The translations under genes were made by a program, and so were the position numbers. From CAZYME01 sp964648115 (GTDB taxonomy: Bacteria > Pseudomonadota > Gammaproteobacteria > Legionellales > Legionellaceae), in NCBI GenBank assembly GCA_964648115.1, contig CAZYME010000007.1, positions 1 through 64,000 on the forward strand: a stretch of DNA of 64,000 bases, given 5' to 3'. Below, one piece after another: positions 44,953-53,376 of this stretch. Each line of letters opens with the position of its first letter. Position 1 is the stretch's first letter. The notes beneath the pieces were generated by a model. That model was not told the origin of the DNA. It saw nothing but the letters and a program-made list of their open reading frames with translations, and ran no database searches.

Positions 44953-47148
44953 CTATCTTACCTTAAAATAAGTTAATAAACGACACAATCTTGAGGGAGT
45001 TTTTCGGATTGTCATATGATAGATTAGAAAAATTGCAACACTTATCCAGAAAAAAAGACTAATGTAAAATGTGATTCTGATAAGAGGGGTTCCTACATAG
45101 AATAATTCAACCTCATTATTTCCGGGAAGAAGCGGAACCATAACTCTGCCAGTGGGCGAGATTCGTGTTGGATATTGTACGCCATTAACTAATGCTACGT
45201 AACCGTCTACAAATTCTCTAGCTGTTTCGAGATAAGAAAATTTTATTGGATTTTTAATCGTTACTTTATAAGGAATAAGCGAGTGCAGTTGAATAGGTAA
45301 TTTATTTATATCATATGCTTTCACATTAAAGGAATTAAGTCTGATAACGCGGTCCTTTGAATTGTTAACACTTCTTAAAGCGGATAGTGTTAGAGTCAGC
45401 TCTTTTTCCATTTTTTCTGTAGTAAAAATAGGAATCAACATGGTTTGCTGCGTGGGCAAATCTGCACGGAAAGTGGAAATACTTTCGTGCTGATATCCGT
45501 CAACACTAACTAATCCTTCAGAATTGGAAATAAACATATCCATACAGAACATATATTTTGTTTCTGGCAATATCGATAATTTCATCAAAGGATTTAAAGC
45601 ATCAGTGTTTTGAGTATTATACTCCTTAGGAAATGATATCTTTAAATCTGAAAGCATAGTGTGCTTTAGTGAATTTGATTTTAATAAACAGGTCTTTTTC
45701 ATTATTTCATTATTATTATAACCCTCTAATTCTTTACCATCAGCCTGAAGAAGTCTGTTATACAGTGCTGGCTCATAAATACCCTCTAGCAATGGTTGGT
45801 GATGGTAACCTGAGGAGTATTCTAAACGATGCCTGATATTTTCTGGCAATAGCCAGGCGGGGTTTGGAGCTCGATGCCTTGCCAAATATTTACTGAAAGG
45901 AGCTGCTTGAAAGCAACTCCAGCACACAGCTAATATGATTAAAACTACTGATACTAAATTTCGTGATTTTTTATCGGCTGATATTGGGCAAATATTGCAC
46001 AAAGCAAGCATTCCAGTAAAACAGCAAAAAGCTGGTAAAATCGGGGATATTCTTAGCATGGGCCAGCAACTTGATAAGCCAATTACAGCCGGCGGAAAAT
46101 GGGACCATAGGGATTTACTTACGTAAGGAACTGGGGAAATTAAAGCAATCAAATAAAATGCACATATAAGTAAATAATTTAATAAGTTATCTCGTCTTTT
46201 TATTGCAACACACACTCCCAAGATTAACGTTAACCACAATGAATACCCCAATTGATTGTATGTAGGTAGGCTACTATTCAGATTTACAGGTAAAAATGTG
46301 CTAGTAAAATAAGATGCGTAAAATGCAATTAAACCCTTCGCATAGTTTGCGGGGTCGATAGTGCCCATATCAACATATTCACCCATCTTTAAACTTATGA
46401 TGGTCATAAATTGCCATAAACTGAGAAGCGCAAAAAGTCCACTCGTTAAAACTAGCCGAACAAAAATTTGAGGCTGAAAAAACAAGCGCAAACCCAAAAA
46501 AATTGCGCAAACAGAAGTACAGAAAAACCCTATTGAGGGATGTGACATCCAAATTAAGGATAAAGAAGAAGACAGTAATACATAAGATAGGACATCATTT
46601 TTTTGATAACTTCGAACTAAGGCGTAAACGAAAACAGGAAAAAATGGGATTGTTATGAACGAGTAGTACATATCTAATTTGGCAATCAGTGTCAGAATAG
46701 ATGGACAAGTGATATAAAGAATAGCAAAAGCGAATGCTAGCCAGCGTTGTTTCGGTCCAATTTTTACTAGCACAAAATACATCAAATAAACACCGGCCAG
46801 GGCACTAAAGATAATGGTCGCGTGCTGAATCTGAAGTGAGTTAATTTTTCCAAAAGTAATTAGATTTAGAAACCCGGCTAAGAGTAATAAATAGGGAGCT
46901 CGCCCCATAGGGGTGCCTGCAAAAGCAAACAAGCTTTGTCCTACGTAAACTGGAAAAATGTGATGCCGATATTGTTCAAGCGCATCAGCAATGATTTCAT
47001 GATACACATAAGCGTCTACTGATGCGCCGATATCTACATTGTAAAACATGGGCTTGAAAATTAGCAGAGTAATTAGACTGAGCAAGACCAACCTTAATAG
47101 TTCAGCACTGACAGCAGAACTAACGGCGTTGAAAAATCGATACTCCAT
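44953..47148 (-). CDS. YfhO/GT-C-like membrane protein, paralogue A
   Basis: A polytopic protein of about 731 residues, with ~11 helices to residue ~400, a soluble periplasmic region, and one last helix near the C-terminus. The first loop has GASVDAYVYHEIIADAL. The pre-terminal beta segment with DGYVALVNG and LLPGNNEVELFY is typical of YfhO/GT-C proteins. The frame opens at TTG 47211; the ATG at 47148 follows AGGA and matches the paralogue length, and GTG 47196 is another option. It is related along its length to the divergent gene at 47622. The acceptor is unknown. Confidence 0.75.
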   Translation of the reverse strand: MEYRFFNAVSSAVSAELLRLVLLSLITLLIFKPMFYNVDIGASVDAYVYHEIIADALEQYRHHIFPVYVGQSLFAFAGTPMGRAPYLLLLAGFLNLITFGKINSLQIQHATIIFSALAGVYLMYFVLVKIGPKQRWLAFAFAILYITCPSILTLIAKLDMYYSFITIPFFPVFVYALVRSYQKNDVLSYVLLSSSLSLIWMSHPSIGFFCTSVCAIFLGLRLFFQPQIFVRLVLTSGLFALLSLWQFMTIISLKMGEYVDMGTIDPANYAKGLIAFYASYFTSTFLPVNLNSSLPTYNQLGYSLWLTLILGVCVAIKRRDNLLNYLLICAFYLIALISPVPYVSKSLWSHFPPAVIGLSSCWPMLRISPILPAFCCFTGMLALCNICPISADKKSRNLVSVVLIILAVCWSCFQAAPFSKYLARHRAPNPAWLLPENIRHRLEYSSGYHHQPLLEGIYEPALYNRLLQADGKELEGYNNNEIMKKTCLLKSNSLKHTMLSDLKISFPKEYNTQNTDALNPLMKLSILPETKYMFCMDMFISNSEGLVSVDGYQHESISTFRADLPTQQTMLIPIFTTEKMEKELTLTLSALRSVNNSKDRVIRLNSFNVKAYDINKLPIQLHSLIPYKVTIKNPIKFSYLETAREFVDGYVALVNGVQYPTRISPTGRVMVPLLPGNNEVELFYVGTPLIRITFYISLFFWISVAIFLIYHMTIRKTPSRLCRLLTYFKVR

Positions 47149-47621
47149 TTTCAGCAATCCTAGTCCAGTTGCTTGCAACCAGGAATGCTCACTCACCAAA
47201 CCTCTCTTCAAAACGCCCCCGTCAATTTCTGGTGTATGCCTCTACGAATATAACGATAAAAGAAGATAACGATTAAAACTTGAATAAGGCCACTCTATGC
47301 TTCTATAGGTTAATGCGAGTTGATTAATCTTCATCTGCTTCAGGTAACCAATTATCATATAAAAAATCTCATAAAGTACTACAATCGCATGTAAAGTAAA
47401 AGGCTCGGTGCTCTATGTAATTGTTTTAATATGTCCTTATGTTTATCAGTCCATTGACTTAGCAAAAATAGCTTCAAAAAAAATTATTTAATCAAGTTTT
47501 GATATTGGAAAATACTGGAAAAGTTGAAGCAACCTATGCACAATAAACGGCTAATTTCAGTAAAGGTAATTTTCACACCTAAAATCAGTATTTTTATTAT
47601 TTATCTATTTGGAGTAGTAGG
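47149..47621. other. Divergent intergenic region between the paralogues
   Basis: A 473-base AT-rich gap, or about 410 bases if the longer minus-strand start is used. It separates the two head-to-head GT-C paralogues and must hold both promoters. I see no convincing sigma-70 pair, RNA gene, strong hairpin or additional ORF. A GGAG lies just before the TTG at 47622. Confidence 0.5.
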
Positions 47622-49799
47622 TTGGTTAGTACAGTAAGATGTTATCAAAAAACAATGATTTTTTTGCAAAAAAGTGAATTATTTCGTGTTGTTTTTCTAT
47701 TTTTGCTGGTTTTATATGCATACCATCCTTTCATATCAGGCCTAAATATGGGGGCAATGGATGCCAGATGGTATCAATACCTATTACATGACGCAATTAT
47801 TCAATTTAAACATTTTTTTGTTTTTTCAGTCGTAGGCCAAAGTGAGTTTAATTACATCGGTGTTTCAATTATCAGGGCACCCTTCTATGCTCTTCTTGGG
47901 GTATTTATTCATCTCTTAACATTTGGATTTCTAAATGCCCTGTTTATACAGCACCTTACAGTAATTTTTACTGCTTTATGCTCCACGCTATTACTTTATT
48001 TTGGATTGTCTAGGCTAGCACCTACATTACGCTGGTATTCTGTATTTATTGCATTTTTTTATATCACATGTCCTGGGGTCATTGGCCTTATTTATAAAAT
48101 GGATATGTATTACTCCTTTATGGCCGTTACATTCATACCCTTAACTATCTATGGATTAATTAGGATCAATGAGGAAGGTGATTTACCTGCTTATTTTCTC
48201 ACAACTATGGGTTTATCATTAAGCTGGCTTTCACACCCACCTATGGGACTTTGGATAACTACTGTTTGTCTACTGTTTTTATTTATACAATTTATCGTGT
48301 TAAGAAAAAATTTCTTCCATCTATTAATAATTCCATGTTTATTTATGTTGCTAAACGCCTGGCAGTTTGTAGGTGTTTTTAGTTTAGGTATGCAGGATTA
48401 TTATTCGCTTGCCATAAAATCTAAATTTTTAGATTCTTTGATGGTTATTTTAAAAAATGATACATTGGGTGCCTTTTTACCATTGGGTTATCGGGCATTA
48501 GGGACTTCTTTTCTGCAGTTAGGATATACTTTATGGGGGATTCTGTTATTTGGGATTTTTATAGCTTTATATTTCCCTAAAAATGTACTGTTACGCATTT
48601 TGTCTTTATGCGGCATTTTTTTAATAGCTCTGTTGTATGTAATTCCTGGTGTTACTTATTGGCTTTGGTGGCTATTACCAGAGAGTTTCTACGGGGTCAC
48701 TACCTATCCAATGCAGCGCTTGTATATGGTATTAGCTGCTTTAACATGTTACATAGGACTACTTTCTCTCAGGAAAATATATTCCAGCACCAAAAAATCT
48801 ACTAAAAAAATTATAGGAGTTTTTTTCCTAGTATTTACATGCTGGAATATATACCAACTCACGTATTTTTTTCAGAATGCTGCAAATAGCAACCAAAATA
48901 CGTGGCTTTTTCCAAAGAATTTACCACTAATTCCTTTTGGAGTGCTTTTACCTATTCACGTCCATATAGGAGAATTTGAGGTTTATGATCCCACTTTAAA
49001 AAATAAATTATTAGATCAACATCAGAAGACCCTTTCTAATTATGACAACCAGGCTGTTATTACAAACCAATGTACTAAAGCGGTATCTTTTTTGCCTGAA
49101 GGGATAGCGGTTGAAAAAGAAAGATTTAAACTCCCTTTTCAAATTAAAAATTATTCTTTGGAGTCTTTTTACACATTTAAGGGATTATTAACTAAAAATT
49201 TATTTTTATGCATGGAGACTTATCTTAACAATGCAGGAATATCAGCTTTAATATTAGATTCATCAAAGAGGCTTGTAGCAGCAGCGCCTTTTCAAAACTC
49301 CTCTGATATTAAAAACACCATTTTTACTATGCCTTTTAATAATGGGTTGGATGAGAAGAGCCCTGGTAACGGAGGGGGCGATTGGGAGTTATTTTTGGGA
49401 GCTATGCAGCTGGGTACAACAAAAACAAGTTCTCTTGAAGTGAAATCATTAAAAATAATAACATATAAATATAGTGATTTACCTATTAAAATACTCTCGT
49501 TTACTCCTTATACAGCGGTAGTAAATACACCAGTATCAAATACTTATTTATATGTGTTTAAGGAGTATTTTCCTGGCTACCACGCAAAAGTTAATGGAAA
49601 AACAGTCCCTGTTTTATCCACTAAAGATAGAATGATTATAATTCCCCTAAAACAGCAGGGATTCAATAAAGTCGAGCTATCCTTTCAGCAAATCCCTCTT
49701 ATGAGATTTGCATTTTACCTTAGCAGTATTTCTTGGTGCTTGTTAATTTTATATTTATTGTTTTTCACACAAAAAATCAGACCCTATAAGAAATATTAA
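47622..49799 (+). CDS. YfhO/GT-C-like membrane protein, paralogue B
   Basis: A 725-residue polytopic protein paralogous to the divergent gene ending at 44953. Shared segments include ITCP followed by I/LI.K.DMYYSF near residue 145, SHP.(I/M)G near 205, and a C-terminal NG...V.L...G.N.VEL pattern before the last helix. The first loop NMGAMDARWYQYLLHDAI aligns with the Asp-containing loop of the partner. The TTG start follows GGAG; an ATG at 47655 is the alternative. Role inferred: periplasmic sugar transfer. Confidence 0.75.
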   Translation: MVSTVRCYQKTMIFLQKSELFRVVFLFLLVLYAYHPFISGLNMGAMDARWYQYLLHDAIIQFKHFFVFSVVGQSEFNYIGVSIIRAPFYALLGVFIHLLTFGFLNALFIQHLTVIFTALCSTLLLYFGLSRLAPTLRWYSVFIAFFYITCPGVIGLIYKMDMYYSFMAVTFIPLTIYGLIRINEEGDLPAYFLTTMGLSLSWLSHPPMGLWITTVCLLFLFIQFIVLRKNFFHLLIIPCLFMLLNAWQFVGVFSLGMQDYYSLAIKSKFLDSLMVILKNDTLGAFLPLGYRALGTSFLQLGYTLWGILLFGIFIALYFPKNVLLRILSLCGIFLIALLYVIPGVTYWLWWLLPESFYGVTTYPMQRLYMVLAALTCYIGLLSLRKIYSSTKKSTKKIIGVFFLVFTCWNIYQLTYFFQNAANSNQNTWLFPKNLPLIPFGVLLPIHVHIGEFEVYDPTLKNKLLDQHQKTLSNYDNQAVITNQCTKAVSFLPEGIAVEKERFKLPFQIKNYSLESFYTFKGLLTKNLFLCMETYLNNAGISALILDSSKRLVAAAPFQNSSDIKNTIFTMPFNNGLDEKSPGNGGGDWELFLGAMQLGTTKTSSLEVKSLKIITYKYSDLPIKILSFTPYTAVVNTPVSNTYLYVFKEYFPGYHAKVNGKTVPVLSTKDRMIIIPLKQQGFNKVELSFQQIPLMRFAFYLSSISWCLLILYLLFFTQKIRPYKKY

Positions 49800-50035
49800 C
49801 ACTTCGTGTGAGCTCTCTGGTAGGCGAAACAGATAGATATTTATCTTGAGCGTGTTCTAGAAGCATGCAAATGCGTAGAGCAGTGAACCTTTGAGGACCA
49901 TCCTGCTTTCGGAGGCATTAAGGACTATATATTTTGGTTTGCTTTTTGCACCATTGAGACATTTCTGTAGAGGCAATGATTACTGTATCCCAGTGTTGTG
50001 CTCCTGTGTTCACAGATAAATACACTGTAGGTAAG

Positions 50036-51868
50036 TTAGTAATTACATGAAACCAATTGGTATTGATGTGTTTTATATTTTATAGAGCACTTATTTTTGT
50101 TAATGTGCTCACCAAGCATAGCGAGATGTAAGTTTGAGGGCAGAATTTTTGGATTTTTTATGTGGTCAAGGTAATTTCCAATAGTGGCATCCCAGCTTTC
50201 ACTTGTAAATTGAAGATGAGTCTTCCGGCGCCCTAGCTCAGTTAGTAGGGGAGCAGAAAATGCTGGGTTTTTAATATCAATGGTTACAGCAGATTTATCA
50301 ATAGCTCTCTCTAGCTCGTCAAATTCCGATTTTTCAAATTTGTATATTTGGCCAGCATGTTCGCTTGAATAAACGTAACTTGTCCATACAAAACGGGGCA
50401 AATGAATAACAACAAGAGTAGATATGGCTATAAAACAGATTATGTAATCAATTTTATAATGCTGAGCATTCTTAATTGTCTCAAATGAATCAAGCAAGGT
50501 TGCAAACCCACATATGAATAGTGGATAAAAGATGCCGATAAATTGATACTCTACCCAATATCGCTTGAAAGCTATAAACACTATCATCATTAAAATAGGA
50601 GTTACCAAAAGGCAAAATGCGATGTAATTCTTTTTAATAATCGATATAGTTAATGCAGCAAAGGTAGCTACAGCAAATAAACCTGTACCCAATAACATCC
50701 AATGAGAGGCGAGCTTAATTTTAAAATCAAAATGCTCTAAATGAAAAATGCGCGCAAAATTTACCTGAAGGTAGTAGCTGTTATGTAAGGAAGAGTTTTG
50801 GGGAAGATAGCTTTTCATTAGATCCCCAAACACGCTTATTTTTGAAAGTATTCCCATGCTGACAATCGGAAAAAAAACAACAATACAAAATAAGATTACA
50901 TTGTCTAATTGGTCAACCAAATAGATTTTATCTCGAAGTGTTTTAGGATTTAAAAGGGGAATGGCGATGAAGATTGCGCCCACAGAGAATAGGAATGTTG
51001 AAACCGCGTAAGCTGGGTATATATTTGCAGCTGCATAAGTCAGTATTATTAGCGAAAAAAATTTTCTAGGAGTAACAGGTTTTTTCATGTAAAAAAATAT
51101 GCCCATGATATACAACACTGATGGGTAAATTAGTAACTTACCTAAAAATCCACTACGCCCATAGTCATACCAATCTGATACCAACAGTCCTAAGAATAAA
51201 AAAATAAATGCCAGGCTGCTTCGTCGAATAAAAACAGATGAAACACTTATGATAGCTGCTGACAGTATAACAGCACATGCAAAATCATAACTAAATAAGG
51301 CGGGTTGATTCCGTAAAGCTGAAAAAAAACCTAGGATAAAATAAGCTCCAAAGCGAATATCTACTTGAAACAATGTTGCTGGCCAAAGTTGGTATATTTC
51401 TCCCGAATCTTTTTGAGGAGGGGATGAGGCTAAATGTGTATTTAGCCAATCTGCTACGTTGGCGTAGAAGGGGGTATCAATAGCGCCTTTGAAAAACAGG
51501 CTAGGGTTTCCTGAGGCAATTGTGGCGTATTCGCTAATGTAAGTAATAATTGCAATAACAACAAAAACAATAATAAGGTTTGGCAACTCAGATTTGTTAA
51601 ATCTAGGGGGACAAAAAAAGAGCGTAATGAGTGTGGCGCCACTACACATCAGGATTGTTAACAGAGAAGATGTCTTTAAAGAAAGACCCAGAATAATATA
51701 TAGCGCGGCTGTTCCTAGGGAAAGGATTAGAATGCCGGCTAAAGGCGCCGCCATGAGATAATTTTTTTGACCATCATAAAACGGGGTGAGTATAAAGCCA
51801 CCTGTTACTGTAAGAATGAGTATAGTAGCAACTACCCAACTATACTCAACTAAGAAAGTTAAAAGCAT
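50036..51868 (-). CDS. Polytopic membrane protein, GT-C-like
   Basis: A 610-residue protein with about 12 hydrophobic helices up to residue ~480 and a ~130-residue soluble tail. I do not recognise a named family. The N-terminal region resembles the proteins at 34512 and 38272 in helix spacing and in the P-L-x-G segment after helix 1. The first large loop has KGAIDTPFYANVADWL with a candidate catalytic Asp. It follows the methyltransferase-GT2 fusion by 14 bases on the same strand, so it is probably co-transcribed with it. Confidence 0.7.
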   Translation of the reverse strand: MLLTFLVEYSWVVATILILTVTGGFILTPFYDGQKNYLMAAPLAGILILSLGTAALYIILGLSLKTSSLLTILMCSGATLITLFFCPPRFNKSELPNLIIVFVVIAIITYISEYATIASGNPSLFFKGAIDTPFYANVADWLNTHLASSPPQKDSGEIYQLWPATLFQVDIRFGAYFILGFFSALRNQPALFSYDFACAVILSAAIISVSSVFIRRSSLAFIFLFLGLLVSDWYDYGRSGFLGKLLIYPSVLYIMGIFFYMKKPVTPRKFFSLIILTYAAANIYPAYAVSTFLFSVGAIFIAIPLLNPKTLRDKIYLVDQLDNVILFCIVVFFPIVSMGILSKISVFGDLMKSYLPQNSSLHNSYYLQVNFARIFHLEHFDFKIKLASHWMLLGTGLFAVATFAALTISIIKKNYIAFCLLVTPILMMIVFIAFKRYWVEYQFIGIFYPLFICGFATLLDSFETIKNAQHYKIDYIICFIAISTLVVIHLPRFVWTSYVYSSEHAGQIYKFEKSEFDELERAIDKSAVTIDIKNPAFSAPLLTELGRRKTHLQFTSESWDATIGNYLDHIKNPKILPSNLHLAMLGEHINKNKCSIKYKTHQYQLVSCNY

Positions 51869-51882
51869 ATTTTTCCCTTTGC

Positions 51883-53364
51883 TTAACCTAGCTTAAGTTT
51901 TCTGATGGCTACCAAAAGCATGCGAAGCAGCAGAGCCCCATGCCGCCAGCGGCTGATATTTGTAGTTCCGTACGTGCGATCCCGATAACGAATGGGGATA
52001 TCCACAATTTTGAGCAATAAGTGGTCTGCTCCAAAGAGAAGATCAAAGTCGCCAAAAGGATCAAAGTCACCAAAATAAGATCGGTTTTCTTTGATGCGTA
52101 GGTAATCGTCTTTGAATAGGGTTTTTGTGCCGCAGAGCGTATCTTTGATAGGCTGATCAAGCGCCCAAGTAAAAGAGGTACCAAAAAATTTATTAGCGCA
52201 TAAGTTCAAAAAACGCATGGCCTTTTTTTCCATTGGATAAACAAGACGAACACCATTACCAAATTCCGCTTTCCCGCTGGCCAATGCATCATAAAATTTG
52301 GTTAGCTCCTCCGGTGGCATGGTAAGATCTCCATCTAATATCATTAAAATATCACCTTTAGCAATCTCAAAGGCTTCTCGAACAGCGTTCCCTTTGCCTT
52401 TACCGGTTTGCTGGATCGCAACTATGTCCCAATGATCAGATTCAATTTTTGCAACGCGCTGTATTTCTTTCCATGTTGCGTCCTTCGAGTGTCCCTCGAC
52501 AAAAATAATTTCTGTATGGCTCCCTAATCTTGGCATGCGCTTTATGGCTGAATGAATATTTCCTTCCTCATTTCGAGCAGTAACGATTACTGAGACAGAT
52601 GGCAAAGCTGCGCACGGGCTACTTTGGGGTCGTGCGATTTGAAATGTAGTTAAGCAGAACCAGGGGAGTATGGGGGCTATGAAGCGGTTCACCAGTCTAT
52701 CTAGGCCAAATAAACGAATCGGGAGCAGTAAGCGTTTCTGCTGTTTAATAAATTGCCATCCAGCTAATGCGAGTAGATTTTTAACATCGTCCGGGTTTAA
52801 CCAATTACTTGCTGGCTGCTTGGCTTTGAGCCCTAGTTTTGTTGCAAGTCCTAATAAAGGTCGCCAGGCAGTATGGTAAAAATTTAATATAAGCCTTGTT
52901 CTTGAATGGGTTACGGTATGGAGTCGTTCAAATAGCCGTTGGACATCGCTTGCTTGGTTGATTGTTTCGGACAGAATAATATAGTCAAACGTTCTTGCGA
53001 GCGCTAGGTGCTCACCAGCTTGAACTTCAAATTTACCATGTGGTAAACACTCTTTAGCTAACTGTATTTGTACGGGAGATAAATCAATTCCGGTAATGTC
53101 AGAATTTTGTAAATGCGCAAGCAGGTTTCCATCACCACAGCCAACTTCTAACACGCTGGCATTAGCTGGAATTAATCTTTGGTAATATCGAGCTAATAGC
53201 CGTCGGTATTCTCTGCCAGCCCAGGTAGTTGAGCGGCCTGCTTGATTATAAAAAGCTTGTACATTTTTTAGCTGATTATCGTTAGCAGTAATTGCTAACG
53301 ATTCAGATTGGTTGGATGTTGAAATCTGATTGTCGTAAGAAAGTAATTCATTATCGGTTAGCAT
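51883..53364 (-). CDS. Methyltransferase-GT2 glycosyltransferase fusion
   Basis: A 493-residue two-domain protein. Residues ~60-215 form a class I SAM methyltransferase (VLEVGCGDGNLL near 72, ITGIDLSPVQ near 90). From about residue 257 a family 2 glycosyltransferase begins (VSVIVTARNEEGNI, then FVEGHSKD and LDGDLTMPPEEL as the DxD region near 342). No membrane helices follow, unlike GtrB-type GT2s. I infer that one chain both glycosylates and methylates the same lipid or sugar acceptor. It lies between two GT-C-like genes, 12 bases after the upstream one. Confidence 0.85.
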   Translation of the reverse strand: MLTDNELLSYDNQISTSNQSESLAITANDNQLKNVQAFYNQAGRSTTWAGREYRRLLARYYQRLIPANASVLEVGCGDGNLLAHLQNSDITGIDLSPVQIQLAKECLPHGKFEVQAGEHLALARTFDYIILSETINQASDVQRLFERLHTVTHSRTRLILNFYHTAWRPLLGLATKLGLKAKQPASNWLNPDDVKNLLALAGWQFIKQQKRLLLPIRLFGLDRLVNRFIAPILPWFCLTTFQIARPQSSPCAALPSVSVIVTARNEEGNIHSAIKRMPRLGSHTEIIFVEGHSKDATWKEIQRVAKIESDHWDIVAIQQTGKGKGNAVREAFEIAKGDILMILDGDLTMPPEELTKFYDALASGKAEFGNGVRLVYPMEKKAMRFLNLCANKFFGTSFTWALDQPIKDTLCGTKTLFKDDYLRIKENRSYFGDFDPFGDFDLLFGADHLLLKIVDIPIRYRDRTYGTTNISRWRHGALLLRMLLVAIRKLKLG

Positions 53365-53376
53365 ATATGCAGTGTC

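Noticed and set aside
49808..49830. JUMPstart-like sequence (GCTCTCTGGTAGGCG) of the type found before O-antigen operons.
   Set aside because: It lies after the stop of paralogue B and faces a convergent gene, the GGCGGTAG ops core is not intact, and there is no downstream plus-strand operon at the right distance.
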